Below, one piece after another: positions 10,036 through 18,170 of a stretch of 26,072 nt of DNA. A program made the position numbers and the translations under genes. The notes below the pieces were generated by a model. That model did not search any database. It had not been told where the DNA came from and saw nothing but the letters and a program-made list of their open reading frames with translations. Origin of the DNA: an uncultured Mucilaginibacter sp. (GTDB lineage Bacteria > Bacteroidota > Bacteroidia > Sphingobacteriales > Sphingobacteriaceae). The stretch is from NCBI RefSeq assembly GCF_946481715.1, contig NZ_CAMLOV010000068.1:1-26072 (forward strand), in the 5' to 3' direction. The stretch's first letter is position 1; each line of letters starts with the position of its first letter.

Positions 10036-10082
10036 AACAGTGATTTGATACAAGTCTGTCCGCAATTAAGCAGGCACCTTTG
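10036..10082 (+). promoter_or_regulatory. Shared operator/promoter, copy 2 (before the OYE gene)
   Basis: Second exact copy of AACAGTGATTTGATACAAGT (10036-10055), followed by CTGTCCGCA at 10056-10064 and a CAnnTTTG element ending at 10082. The box-to-TTTG distance is again 35 bp although the sequence between differs. This is what one expects of an activator site placed at a fixed distance upstream of a promoter. Confidence 0.7.
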
Positions 10083-10105
10083 TTGGTAACATTAAAAATA
10101 AAATC

Positions 10106-11188
10106 ATGAAATTATTAGAAAATACACAATTAGGAAATTTAACCCTAAAAAATAAAATGGTGATGTCGGCCATGACCCGCAGCCGGGCGGACATCAACGG
10201 CATTGTTGGTGATATGACCGTTAAATACTATACGCAAAGAGTAGGTGCAGGGCTGATGTTTACCGAGGCCATCCGGATCAGTGAAGAGGCGACCGGCAGC
10301 CCATTGACTCCGGGGATCTATACCCCTGAGCAGATCGCTGCCTGGAAAAAGGTTACGCAAGCCGTTCACAAAAATGGTGGCCTGATCATTGCCCAACTTT
10401 GGCATACCGGCCGCGCAGGACATTCTGTGGACCGGAATGGCAAATTGCCGCTGGCACCTTCTGCACTACCAATCACTGGCGCGCAGCATTTCACCTCACA
10501 GGGGCCGAAGGACTATGAAACGCCAAAGGAAATCACTGTTGCGGAGATCCAGCAAACCATCAGGGATTATGTGCAGGCTGCCAAAAACGCGATGGAAGCC
10601 GGCTTTGATGGAGTAGAATTGCATGCAGCAAATGGTTATTTACCAAGCCAGTTTTTGGCAGAAAGCGCCAACCAAAGGACAGATAACTACGGAGGCAGCA
10701 TTCCCAACAAAGCCCGTTTCGTGCTGAAGGTGATGCAGGAGCTGATCGATGCGGTGGGTGGCGGGAAAGTGGGTATAAAACTTTCGCCTTTCCATCCGTA
10801 TGGCGATATGGTTTTGGATGATCCTGCCGGAACCTACACATATTTAATTGAGGAATTGAACAAACTCAACTTTGCTTATGTAGAATTGATGAAGCGCAGT
10901 CCATACTTTCCTTCGCCTGCTCATTATCCGGCAGATGATGAAATTGCTTTTTTTGGCAGCATGATACAGCAAGTGGTTATTGCCAACGCCGGCTATGTTA
11001 AAGCATCTGCTGAAGCGGAATTGGAAAAAGGCATCGCTAAGCTCGTTTCATTTGGCACGCTATTTTTAGCCAATCCCGACTTGCCAAAACGTTTTGAGTT
11101 AGATGCCGAACTCAATCAGCCCGATAGGGCAACCATGTTTGGTGGCGGTGCGCAAGGTTATATCGATTATCCATCATTGAACAATTAA
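10106..11188 (+). CDS. Old Yellow Enzyme family alkene reductase (FMN-dependent)
   Basis: A 360-residue flavin-dependent ene-reductase with a TIM barrel. Visible landmarks are MSAMTRSRA (T24, near the flavin), AQLWHTGR at 96-103, the active-site trio H173, N176 and Y178 in HAANGYLPSQFL, and NQRTDNYGGS for the phosphate region. The family reduces the C=C bond of unsaturated aldehydes and ketones, nitroesters and similar compounds with NAD(P)H. Length is normal for the NemA-like branch. It shares its upstream regulatory box with the MDR gene before it, so both are probably under the neighbouring AraC regulator. The natural substrate is unknown. Confidence 0.95.
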   Translation: MKLLENTQLGNLTLKNKMVMSAMTRSRADINGIVGDMTVKYYTQRVGAGLMFTEAIRISEEATGSPLTPGIYTPEQIAAWKKVTQAVHKNGGLIIAQLWHTGRAGHSVDRNGKLPLAPSALPITGAQHFTSQGPKDYETPKEITVAEIQQTIRDYVQAAKNAMEAGFDGVELHAANGYLPSQFLAESANQRTDNYGGSIPNKARFVLKVMQELIDAVGGGKVGIKLSPFHPYGDMVLDDPAGTYTYLIEELNKLNFAYVELMKRSPYFPSPAHYPADDEIAFFGSMIQQVVIANAGYVKASAEAELEKGIAKLVSFGTLFLANPDLPKRFELDAELNQPDRATMFGGGAQGYIDYPSLNN

Positions 11189-11509
11189 GATACGGAACAG
11201 CATTAATTGCCGGACCAATAAACACATCGGCCCGGAAACAGTTAAACAATTATTGCAAAAGGGCTTTATGTTTATATTGGCAGCTGCGAACTGAATAGGG
11301 GCAGCACGCCATCAAAGAACTAAATCCCAAGTTTGAACAGTGTGGCGGCTGGTTCAAACAAAAACGGCATCCTTTTTATTGTGTTAGACCTTTTAGTTTA
11401 TTGCGCCGGGTAAATAAATACCTATGCAACAACACCAAATACGTGTTGCGTATTTGGTGTTGAGCGGCATCAGCCGGGGGGCGGCTGGCATTTTGTGAAT
11501 TGTTTACGT
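11189..11509. other. Intergenic region between convergent genes
   Basis: 321 bp with no intact gene. Short open stretches on the + strand (for example around 11245-11300 and 11308-11425) look faintly protein-like but are interrupted by stops and are not recognisable. The main element is the strong stem-loop at 11430-11462. Confidence 0.5.
11430..11462. terminator. Strong stem-loop between convergent genes
   Basis: A perfect 14-bp stem (CAACACCAAATACG and CGTATTTGGTGTTG) with a 5-base loop lies between the ends of the Old Yellow Enzyme gene (+) and the EthD gene (-). Its placement fits a bidirectional transcript end. It lacks a T tract on either side. Confidence 0.6.
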
Positions 11510-11917
11510 TTACCTTACCACCTCGCTCACCAAAATAACCGGGGCGACGTTTGTATAATTTGAAAAATCCGCACGAATGGCGTCCCGGTTAGGCCCGATA
11601 GCGGCTTGATACTCGCTTAAGCTTTTTATATAAAATGTGCCAATTGCCATAAAAGGCAGCGGTTGGTTAGGTATACCGTTGGCAAGCCCTTTTTCGATGG
11701 TGTATTTAACCAAATTCTTTCCTAAAAAAGCGGCTACCATAGGCATGTGCTTAGTTTCATAATACTCCATATTAAAGGTTTTACCTTCGGCATAAGGATA
11801 CAAAACGGATACTTTGATCAGGCCCTTTTCGGCACCGTGCATGTCTTGCTTTGCCTGGCTAAATGCGGCAAAATAACTTGTTAAAAGCAGAAACGACATG
11901 ATTAGTTTTAATTTCAT
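11510..11917 (-). CDS. Secreted EthD-domain protein
   Basis: A 135-residue protein with a signal peptide (about 1-21, LIMSFLLLTSYFAAFSQA). An EthD-type ferredoxin-like domain follows: IKVSVLYPYAEGKTFNMEYYETKHMPM with the conserved histidine of the KHMPM motif, then a C-terminal half FMAIGTFYIKSLSEYQAAI. EthD proteins are small dimeric alpha-beta barrels often tied to breakdown of ethers or polyketide-like compounds, usually cytoplasmic; a secreted form is less common. It is transcribed away from a LysR gene, with 123 bp between the two starts, and that regulator probably controls it. The biochemical function is unknown. Confidence 0.85.
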   Translation of the reverse strand: MKLKLIMSFLLLTSYFAAFSQAKQDMHGAEKGLIKVSVLYPYAEGKTFNMEYYETKHMPMVAAFLGKNLVKYTIEKGLANGIPNQPLPFMAIGTFYIKSLSEYQAAIGPNRDAIRADFSNYTNVAPVILVSEVVR

Positions 11918-11963
11918 AATTAGTTTATTTAAAAGATAAAATATTTGGTTTGAGTATTATTAC

Positions 11964-11994
11964 GCAAATATTGGCATATTGCCTTTATTGGCAA
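11964..11994. promoter_or_regulatory. Candidate LysR operator in the divergent promoter region
   Basis: Several half-sites repeat in alternating orientation: GCAAATATTGGC, GGCATATTGCC (11973-11983) and TTGCC-N6-GGCAA (11979-11994). They sit between the divergent EthD and LysR start codons, 46 bp before the LysR ATG, where LysR regulators normally bind T-N11-A type dyads. Confidence 0.5.
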
Positions 11995-12040
11995 AACGTT
12001 ATTTTTAGATGAAAACAATCTATAAAACCGATTTAAGAAT

Positions 12041-12907
12041 ATGGAGTTAAGACAGCTTAAATATTTTTTGAAGGCAAAAGAATTATTAAATTTTACCGAA
12101 GCAGCAAAAGCTTTAAATATCAGCCAAAGCACCTTATCCCAACAAATTAAGCAGCTGGAAGATGAGCTGAATGTGCCCTTGTTTAACCGCATTGGGAAAA
12201 GGATAACGCTTACCGAAGCAGGAGGCCTGTTTAGTGAATATGCTTTACAGAGTATAAACAGGGCTAATGAAGGGTTATTGCTTTTACAGGACCTGAAAAA
12301 TTTGGATACAGGAAAAATAACCGTCGGGGTAATTTACTCTATGCGGATACTGTTTGCCAAAAAATTGATACAGTTTGCAAAAGAGTATCCCAACATCAAA
12401 ATCCAGGTGGTATTTGGCACTACAAAAGACCTTTTGGAGAAACTTAATTTGCATCAGTTTGATTTTGTATTGACGTTTCATGAGAAAACCGACGACGCCC
12501 ACCTCAAATACCAAACCCTTTTACAATCAAACATGGTATTGGTAACCGCTAAAAAATCGCCGTTGGCACAAAAAACCGGTATATCACTTGCCGAAGTGGC
12601 CGGGTTGCCATTGGCTTTACCGTTTGGTGGTTACAGTACTATACAGTTTATTGAGGAATCGTTTAGCCAAAAAAAACTGGCTCCCAATATTTGTATGGAA
12701 ATAAATGATATACCAACCCTGTTTGAAATTGTAAAAACAGGGCATTGGCATACCATTTTGAGTGATACCAGTGTAAATGACCCCGATGTAATGGGTATTC
12801 CTATTGAAGGGAAAAACATGAGGCGAACCATTATGATTATTTCTGTAAGGGAAGCCTATGAAAAGAAAGCCGTAAAAAAATTCTATGAGATGCTGGCCGA
12901 AATTTAA
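12041..12907 (+). CDS. LysR-family transcriptional regulator
   Basis: A 288-residue regulator of usual LysR length. The winged helix-turn-helix is at 1-60 (RQLKYFLKAKELLNFTEAAKALNISQSTLSQQIKQLEDEL). The linker helix and the periplasmic-binding-protein-like effector domain (about 90-288) follow. It starts 123 bp from a divergent secreted EthD gene, with dyad half-sites between, the classical arrangement for a LysR controlling its divergent neighbour. It also lies upstream of the yeiH exporter on the same strand, and LysR proteins such as YeiE are known to control YeiH-type genes, so yeiH is a second possible target. The effector is unknown. Confidence 0.92.
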   Translation: MELRQLKYFLKAKELLNFTEAAKALNISQSTLSQQIKQLEDELNVPLFNRIGKRITLTEAGGLFSEYALQSINRANEGLLLLQDLKNLDTGKITVGVIYSMRILFAKKLIQFAKEYPNIKIQVVFGTTKDLLEKLNLHQFDFVLTFHEKTDDAHLKYQTLLQSNMVLVTAKKSPLAQKTGISLAEVAGLPLALPFGGYSTIQFIEESFSQKKLAPNICMEINDIPTLFEIVKTGHWHTILSDTSVNDPDVMGIPIEGKNMRRTIMIISVREAYEKKAVKKFYEMLAEI

Positions 12908-12965
12908 AGTTGGCGCACCAGCTATGGTGCCGATTGCCATACAATAATTTAAAAGCTTTTTATTG

Positions 12966-13003
12966 TAATAAACTATAAATTCTATGGATTTTATAGTTTA
13001 TTA
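12966..13003. promoter_or_regulatory. 14-bp inverted repeat upstream of the leader peptide and yeiH
   Basis: TAATAAACTATAAA (12966-12979) and TTTATAGTTTATTA (12990-13003) form a perfect 14-bp inverted repeat with a 10-bp spacer. It ends 10 bp before the TATATTTG promoter element and would cover the -33 region, so a bound dimeric repressor would block the promoter. The regulator is not identified. Confidence 0.65.
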
Positions 13004-13013
13004 ATTATTTTTA

Positions 13014-13021
13014 TATATTTG
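13014..13021 (+). promoter_or_regulatory. Bacteroidota -7 promoter element (TATATTTG)
   Basis: An exact match to TAnnTTTG, 23 bp before the leader-peptide start codon. It implies a transcript start near 13028, only about 16 nt before the leader ATG, with yeiH reached about 240 nt downstream. Confidence 0.65.
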
Positions 13022-13043
13022 CCGCGTAGAAAAAAACACAGCA

Positions 13044-13145
13044 ATGGAATCTTCTTTAAATAAAGAAAGAATTACTCTAAAGTTAACTAACGGCATACCT
13101 GCTACTCTCCCGGTCGGTGCATGCTGTTGTTGCCGTTGTTTCTAA
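13044..13145 (+). CDS. Polycysteine leader peptide upstream of yeiH (33 aa)
   Basis: A 33-codon open frame, ATG to TAA. It begins MESSLNKERITLK and ends LPVGACCCCRCF, with four consecutive cysteine codons (13122-13133; residues 27-30) and a fifth at 32, just before the stop. It lies directly after a clear promoter element and 123 bp before the exporter gene. Runs of codons for one amino acid in a short leader are typical of attenuators that sense charged tRNA. Here that would be cysteine, the end point of the sulfur pathway linked to the exporter. Polycysteine leaders with this role are described in mycobacteria; the use here is inferred. Alternatively, the peptide could bind a metal. Confidence 0.65.
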   Translation: MESSLNKERITLKLTNGIPATLPVGACCCCRCF

Positions 13146-13268
13146 ATAAAACCCAATTTTCGGGCTTTAAAATAACTGCGGGCCGTATTCCCGTAAATTA
13201 ACTACTTGCGTCTCTTAAGCCGGTTGTCCGGCAAATATTAATAGCTTTATTTTCAAAAAACAAAAATT
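13146..13268 (+). promoter_or_regulatory. Leader RNA between the polycysteine ORF and yeiH
   Basis: 123 nt containing small stem-loops: CCC-AATTTTC-GGG near 13150, CGGG-N7-CCCG near 13178 and GCCGG-TTGT-CCGGC near 13221. The last one lies about 35 nt before the yeiH start. The GC-rich segment CCGGTCGG near 13110-13117 in the leader ORF could pair with it, giving alternative folds. No strong T-tract terminator is seen, so translational or Rho-dependent control would fit better than intrinsic termination. Confidence 0.35.
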
Positions 13269-14525
13269 ATGTCATCAACCACTACTAAACTTACCCTGCA
13301 CGAAGACTGGGCAGTAGTAATTTTAGGCTCCCTTATCATTGTACTGGCTATTGCCGGCTTATTGGTTCCAATACCTGCTTTTGGCTGGGCAAATGGCACC
13401 GAACTAAGCACTAAAGTTTTCGGCCCCGAAAACTTGCTGAAGATACTTACTCAGTTTGCCTTTGTATCGGTTATTGGTGGGATTGGTGCATTTATTACAG
13501 GTAAATCTGTAAAAAACTACGCAATGGGTTTCCCGCTGGTTTACCTGGTAACCGTAGTTGCATTAATATTGGCCGGCAGCAGCCAGGCAAAATCACTCAA
13601 CCTGGAAGCAGTGATCTTTAGCCTGGTATTAGGTTTAGCCATCAGTAACTTTTTTAAACTTCCCCAATGGCTTAAAAGTTCGCTTTCTACCGAGTTGTTT
13701 GTTAAAGTAGGTTTAGTGCTGTTAGGTACCTCTGTTATTTTCGGGGATATTTTAAAGGCTGGTTCGCTGGGCTTAATTCAGGCCTTGTTGGTGGTTACTT
13801 CGGTATGGTATTTTGCTTTTTGGATTTGTAAAAAACTAAAGGTTGATGACGAAATAGCCATGATGATATCCAGCGCGGTATCTATCTGCGGTGTTTCTGC
13901 CGCCATAGCTACAGCGGGCGCAATCAAAGGCGACTCTAAAAAGCTATCATACGTTATTTCCATGGTGCTCATTACGGCTATCCCCATGATGATATTTATG
14001 CCCATTATTGCCAAATACTTTCATTTTACGCAGGAGGTAACCGGTGCCTGGCTGGGTGGCAGTATTGATACGACAGGCGCCGTTGTAGCATCGGGCACAT
14101 TGGTTGGCGAGGCTGCCTTAAAAATAAGCACCATAGTAAAATTCTCTCAGAATGTATTGCTTGGGCTTGCTGCTTTTGCTATCTCTATTTACTGGACTTA
14201 TACCAAGCACCCGGCAGCAAAAGATAAAGATACCAAGCCTACGCTTGCCGTGATATGGGAGCGTTTCCCCAAGTTTGTATTAGGGTTTATTGGTGCCTCG
14301 CTGTTATTCTCTTTTGTTGTTGGCCCCACAACTATCCTCGCTGTAAAAGACAGCCTGAAAAGCCTGCAGGGCCTGTGGTTTGCGTTGGCCTTTACCAGCA
14401 TAGGGCTGGAAACCAACGTCGCCGACTTGTTTAACGAGAACAGTAAAAAACCACTGTACGCGTTTTTAATTGCGCAAACCTTCAATATTTTTGTTACCCT
14501 GGGCATCGCCTGGATCTTATTTTAA
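13269..14525 (+). CDS. yeiH: YeiH-family putative sulfate/sulfite exporter
   Basis: A 418-residue polytopic inner-membrane protein with about ten hydrophobic helices. It shows family signatures: LGLAISNFF, VKVGLVLLGTSVIFGDI, the central MISSAVSICGVSAAIATAGAI and SIGLETNVADLF near the C-terminus. The YeiH/PSE family (UPF0324) includes exporters found beside sulfonate breakdown genes, where they are proposed to release sulfate or sulfite. No sulfonate enzymes are present in this window. Upstream are a palindromic operator, a strong promoter element and a polycysteine leader ORF, which together suggest tight control by sulfur or cysteine status. Transport direction and substrate are inferred from the family. 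Confidence 0.88.
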   Translation: MSSTTTKLTLHEDWAVVILGSLIIVLAIAGLLVPIPAFGWANGTELSTKVFGPENLLKILTQFAFVSVIGGIGAFITGKSVKNYAMGFPLVYLVTVVALILAGSSQAKSLNLEAVIFSLVLGLAISNFFKLPQWLKSSLSTELFVKVGLVLLGTSVIFGDILKAGSLGLIQALLVVTSVWYFAFWICKKLKVDDEIAMMISSAVSICGVSAAIATAGAIKGDSKKLSYVISMVLITAIPMMIFMPIIAKYFHFTQEVTGAWLGGSIDTTGAVVASGTLVGEAALKISTIVKFSQNVLLGLAAFAISIYWTYTKHPAAKDKDTKPTLAVIWERFPKFVLGFIGASLLFSFVVGPTTILAVKDSLKSLQGLWFALAFTSIGLETNVADLFNENSKKPLYAFLIAQTFNIFVTLGIAWILF

Positions 14526-14566
14526 AGCGGCAATACAGAAGGATAGGTCAATTTCCGTGTGTTTTT

Positions 14567-15754
14567 TTAATAATTAAAGGCCCGTTTTACGCCAAGCTCC
14601 AGCCCGCGCAACTCGGCCAGCCCTTTTAGGCGGCCTATGGCAGAGTAACCGGGGTTTGTTTTTTTGTGCAGGTCATCCAGCATTTTATGCCCATGGTCGG
14701 GGCGGAAAGGCATGGCGGTATCGTTGCGGCCTTGCGTAATTCTTTTTTGTTGTTCCTCCAGCAAGGCTTTCATCACTGCATACATATCTACATCGCCGGT
14801 TAGGTGGTCCGCTTCATAAAAATTCCCATCCTCATCGCGTTTTGTGCTGCGCAGATGGATGAAATGGATGCGATGGCCAAGCCGTTGAACCATGCCGGGC
14901 AAATCGTTACCGGCAATTACGCCGAACGAGCCGGTGCAAAAGGTAAGCCCGTTGTTGGGGCTGTCGGCAGCGTTGTAAATATCCAGTATATCCTGCTCGT
15001 TGCTTACTACGCGGGGCAATCCTAAAATAGGGTAGGGCGGGTCATCGGGGTGGATGCACATCCGCACCCCGGCTTGCTCGGCAGCAGGGATAACCGCCTG
15101 TAGAAAATACGCCAGGTTAGCTTTTAATGTTGCCGAATCGATATCGCCATAGGAGGCCAGCATTTGCAAAAACCTATCGGTAGTATAACCTTCTTCGGAA
15201 CCGGGCAAGCCGGCAATGATGTTTTTTACCAGTTGGTTTTGCTCTGCCTGGCTTAAACTATCGTAGTATGCTTTTGCCTTTGCTTTAATGGGTTCGGAAT
15301 AGTCCTTGCCCGCATCCGGCCGCTGTAAAATATGCAGGTCGAAAGCGGCAAAGGCGGCGGTATCAAAACGGAGGGCGGTGGAGCCATCGGGGAGTGGGTA
15401 ATCCAGGTCGGTACGCGTCCAATCCAACACCGGCATAAAGTTATAGCAAACAATGCTGATACCGCATTGGCCAATGTTGAGCAGGCTTTGCTTATAATTA
15501 TCCATATACTGTTTGTAATTTCCGCTTCGTTTTTTAATATCCTCGTGTACCGGTACGCTCTCAATTACCGCCCAGCTTAGCCCTGCATCTTCAACTATTT
15601 GTTTTCTTTTCAGGATCTCTTCAACCGTCCAAACTTCGCCGTTGGGGATGTGGTGCAACGCTGTTACTATTCCTGTTGCCCCGGCTTGCCGGGCATCGGC
15701 TAAACTCACCGGATCCTTTGGCCCGTACCAGCGCCATGTTTGTTCTAAGCTCAT
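14567..15754 (-). CDS. uxuA: Mannonate dehydratase
   Basis: A 395-residue enzyme converting D-mannonate to 2-keto-3-deoxygluconate in hexuronate (glucuronate) catabolism; cytoplasmic, Mn-dependent. Family motifs are [12 protein letters not shown] near 32-42, CIHPDDPP (H235, D237), TFCTGSFG (C273), FIHLRSTKR (H300) and [12 protein letters not shown] (D353, H354). The conserved His-Cys-His-Asp set is expected to bind the metal. Length is normal. It stands alone here, convergent with yeiH (41 bp apart) and divergent from a DUF4350-like protein gene. Partner genes for glucuronate isomerase or mannonate oxidoreductase are not in view, so the rest of the pathway must lie elsewhere. Confidence 0.96.
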   Translation of the reverse strand: MSLEQTWRWYGPKDPVSLADARQAGATGIVTALHHIPNGEVWTVEEILKRKQIVEDAGLSWAVIESVPVHEDIKKRSGNYKQYMDNYKQSLLNIGQCGISIVCYNFMPVLDWTRTDLDYPLPDGSTALRFDTAAFAAFDLHILQRPDAGKDYSEPIKAKAKAYYDSLSQAEQNQLVKNIIAGLPGSEEGYTTDRFLQMLASYGDIDSATLKANLAYFLQAVIPAAEQAGVRMCIHPDDPPYPILGLPRVVSNEQDILDIYNAADSPNNGLTFCTGSFGVIAGNDLPGMVQRLGHRIHFIHLRSTKRDEDGNFYEADHLTGDVDMYAVMKALLEEQQKRITQGRNDTAMPFRPDHGHKMLDDLHKKTNPGYSAIGRLKGLAELRGLELGVKRAFNY

Positions 15755-15917
15755 TGTTGTTGCTTTTTGTGCGGCTAATTTACAAAGTATATTTTTTGCT
15801 ATCGATACCTAAAAATAATAGGCACCTCCATATCGATGTTGGCAGGTTTTGATTTTTTGGGTTAAACGATGTTTAAATAAATATGCACTAATTGTATTAT
15901 TGCTACACTAATCAATG

Positions 15918-15925
15918 TATTTTTG
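15918..15925 (+). promoter_or_regulatory. -7 promoter element (TATTTTTG) before the DUF4350-like gene
   Basis: A match to TAnnTTTG located 62 bp before the start codon at 15988. The upstream -33 element is poor, so this is a moderate call. Confidence 0.4.
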
Positions 15926-15987
15926 GTTTTGTGCTTTGTAAGTATTAACCGTTATAACCATCGCCCAGGCAATAATTATTTAAAAAA

Positions 15988-16779
15988 ATGAAACGCAAGC
16001 TGTTTGTTATTATAGTCTTCGTGTATTCGGGTTTTGCCCTGAACGCAGCGGCGCAAACCATTGCCCTGGATTATTACTTTAACCACGAGGTGCATACCAA
16101 TAAGGCGGGGCAGCCAGAACGGTTTCATTATTTGTGGGAAGAAACCGCCAATTCGGGGTTTTCTAAATGGGGCGATATTTTTAAATCGCAGGGTGCCGCA
16201 CTTAGCAGTATAGATGCTGCGCCTACCGCCCAAAACCTGAAAAATGTATCCGTTTATATTATTGTGGATCCTGATAGCCGTAAGGAAAGCCCCCAGCCGA
16301 ATTATATACAACAGGCAGATGTTGATAATATAACCCAATGGGTTAAAGCAGGGGGCGTATTGGTAATAATGGCGAACGATAGCGCCAATGTGGAGCTAAC
16401 CCATTTTAACCATCTTGCCGATGCGTTTGGCCTCCATTTTAATAACGACCTGCAAAACCATGTGCTTGATGACGCCCATTTTGAAGATGGCGTGGTACCG
16501 GCAGTCAATAACCCGGTGTTTAAAACGGCAAAAAAAGCCTTTATAAAAGATGCCTGCAGCATTGGCTTAACGGGTAAAGCAAAGCCATTGTTAAAGGCCG
16601 CAAACGGCACAACCTTAGCGGCGGTGGTAAAGCATGGCAAAGGGACAGTAATAGCTTTTGGCGACCCCTGGTTGTATAATGAATATGTTAACGGCAGGCT
16701 GCCCGCCGGTTTTGATAACGATAAGGCTGCTGCGGATATCGCCGCATTTATTTTAGCTAAAGTACACCCAAACCAATAA
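15988..16779 (+). CDS. Secreted DUF4350-like (glutamine-amidotransferase fold) protein
   Basis: A 263-residue protein with a signal peptide (1-22, ending NAAAQ). The mature part has an alternating alpha/beta pattern with the strands VYIIVDPDS, WVKAGGVLVIMAND and GTVIAFGDPWLYNEY, typical of DUF4350 and related class I amidotransferase-like folds that have lost the catalytic cysteine. In Bacteroidota such domains are found attached to or beside unsaturated glucuronyl or rhamnogalacturonyl hydrolases. Its divergent neighbour is mannonate dehydratase, which fits a link to uronic-acid sugars. It probably acts in the periplasm. An enzymatic role is not shown; it may be a carbohydrate-binding or scaffold protein. 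Confidence 0.75.
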   Translation: MKRKLFVIIVFVYSGFALNAAAQTIALDYYFNHEVHTNKAGQPERFHYLWEETANSGFSKWGDIFKSQGAALSSIDAAPTAQNLKNVSVYIIVDPDSRKESPQPNYIQQADVDNITQWVKAGGVLVIMANDSANVELTHFNHLADAFGLHFNNDLQNHVLDDAHFEDGVVPAVNNPVFKTAKKAFIKDACSIGLTGKAKPLLKAANGTTLAAVVKHGKGTVIAFGDPWLYNEYVNGRLPAGFDNDKAAADIAAFILAKVHPNQ

Positions 16780-16916
16780 CCCTATATACAGCAACCCTGG
16801 AAAAAAACTTTGCCGCGAACCATGATAACATGGGTGTGAATAGTTTTTTTAGAAATAACTATTACTTAACACCGATAAAGGGTTTTGTATAGTACTTTCG
16901 GGCAAAAATATTGTAA

Positions 16917-18170
16917 ATGCAAAAGGCTATTAAAATGGTTACACTGTTGCTGGCACTCTGCTGTGCCGCATCAGTTGCTACGGCTCAGATCAAGGTAAAA
17001 AAAGCACTTTTTATCATAGCAGATGGTATCCCTGCGGATGCTATTGAAAAATTAGCAACGCCTAACCTGAACGCAATTGCGCGGATGGGTGGTTATTTCC
17101 GCACACATGTAGGTGGCGATAAAGATGCATATAACCAAACACCAACCATATCTGCCGTAGGCTATAATAGTTTGCTAACAGGTACCTGGGTAAATAAGCA
17201 TAATGTTTGGGACAACGATATTGCCGCACCAAATTATAATTACCCCACTGTCTTCAGGCTGTTAAAGGACCAGTACCCCAATAAAAAAATAGGCGTTTAC
17301 TCCAGCTGGCTGGATAACCGCACCAAATTGGTTGGCGATGGCATGGCCGCTACCCGCAACCTGAATGTAGACTACCATGCCGATGGTTTTGAATTAGACA
17401 CCATCAACTTTAAGCACGATAACGAAAGTGCCTATATGCACCGTATAGACGAACGGGTTATTGCTGATGCCGCCGCAAGCATCAGGAAAGATGCCCCGGA
17501 CCTGTCATGGGTTTATTTGGAATACACCGACGATATGGGCCACCAGCATGGCGATAGTCCGCAGTATTACGCCGCTATACAAATGATGGATAAGCAGGTG
17601 GGCAAAATATGGGAGGCCATACAATACCGTGAAAAGAATTTTAATGAAGAGTGGCTCATTTTTATCACTACCGACCACGGCCGCGATGAAAAAACCGGGC
17701 ACAACCACGGCGGGCAATCAATTCGCCAGCGCTCCACCTGGATGTTTACAAATGCTAAGGGCTTAAATGCCTATCAGAAGTATTACTATCCGGGCATTGT
17801 AGATATTATGCCAACAATAGCAAGGTTTATGAATATCGCCATCCCGGTAAATTTAAAAAGAGAGATTGACGGGACACCACTCGCCGGCCCTGTTTCGATA
17901 GCCGAGCCAAAGGCAAACCTGGTGCAGGGCGCTATAGACGTAAGCTGGAAGGCATTGAGCAAAGATGAAAAAGTGAAAATATGGGTTACGCCAACCAATA
18001 ATGTTAAAGCCGGCCAGCCGGACGAGTATAAGCTGTTGGGCGAATTCCCAATTGGTAAGGAGCATGCCCTGGTATCCGTAAAAGATATGCCTTCGGATTT
18101 TTATAAGGTAGTGATAGAAGGTAAATACAATACCGTTAACCGGTGGATAGTACCTGATGTAAAAAAGTAA
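16917..18170 (+). CDS. Secreted alkaline-phosphatase superfamily enzyme (nucleotide pyrophosphatase/phosphodiesterase type)
   Basis: A 417-residue protein with a signal peptide (1-23, ending VATA). The catalytic domain shows IIADGIP (metal ligand D36), TPTISAVGYNSLLTG with a serine (S79) where NPP enzymes carry the nucleophilic threonine, YTDDMGHQHG (D202, H206) and FITTDHGRDEKTGHNHGG (D250, H251, H261). These make a two-zinc site for phosphate ester hydrolysis in the periplasm. A C-terminal fibronectin-like stretch (about 325-417) follows. It lies 137 bp downstream of the DUF4350-like gene, perhaps separately transcribed. The natural substrate is not evident; nucleotides, phosphodiesters or sugar phosphates are possible. 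Confidence 0.88.
   Translation: MQKAIKMVTLLLALCCAASVATAQIKVKKALFIIADGIPADAIEKLATPNLNAIARMGGYFRTHVGGDKDAYNQTPTISAVGYNSLLTGTWVNKHNVWDNDIAAPNYNYPTVFRLLKDQYPNKKIGVYSSWLDNRTKLVGDGMAATRNLNVDYHADGFELDTINFKHDNESAYMHRIDERVIADAAASIRKDAPDLSWVYLEYTDDMGHQHGDSPQYYAAIQMMDKQVGKIWEAIQYREKNFNEEWLIFITTDHGRDEKTGHNHGGQSIRQRSTWMFTNAKGLNAYQKYYYPGIVDIMPTIARFMNIAIPVNLKREIDGTPLAGPVSIAEPKANLVQGAIDVSWKALSKDEKVKIWVTPTNNVKAGQPDEYKLLGEFPIGKEHALVSVKDMPSDFYKVVIEGKYNTVNRWIVPDVKK

Noticed and set aside
11245..11425. Protein-like stretches after the Old Yellow Enzyme gene
   Set aside because: They are short, broken by stop codons and match no family I can name; too weak for a pseudogene call.
13146..13268. Possible SAM or other known riboswitch before yeiH
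   Set aside because: The conserved SAM-I core and other known aptamer patterns were not seen; only small stem-loops are present.
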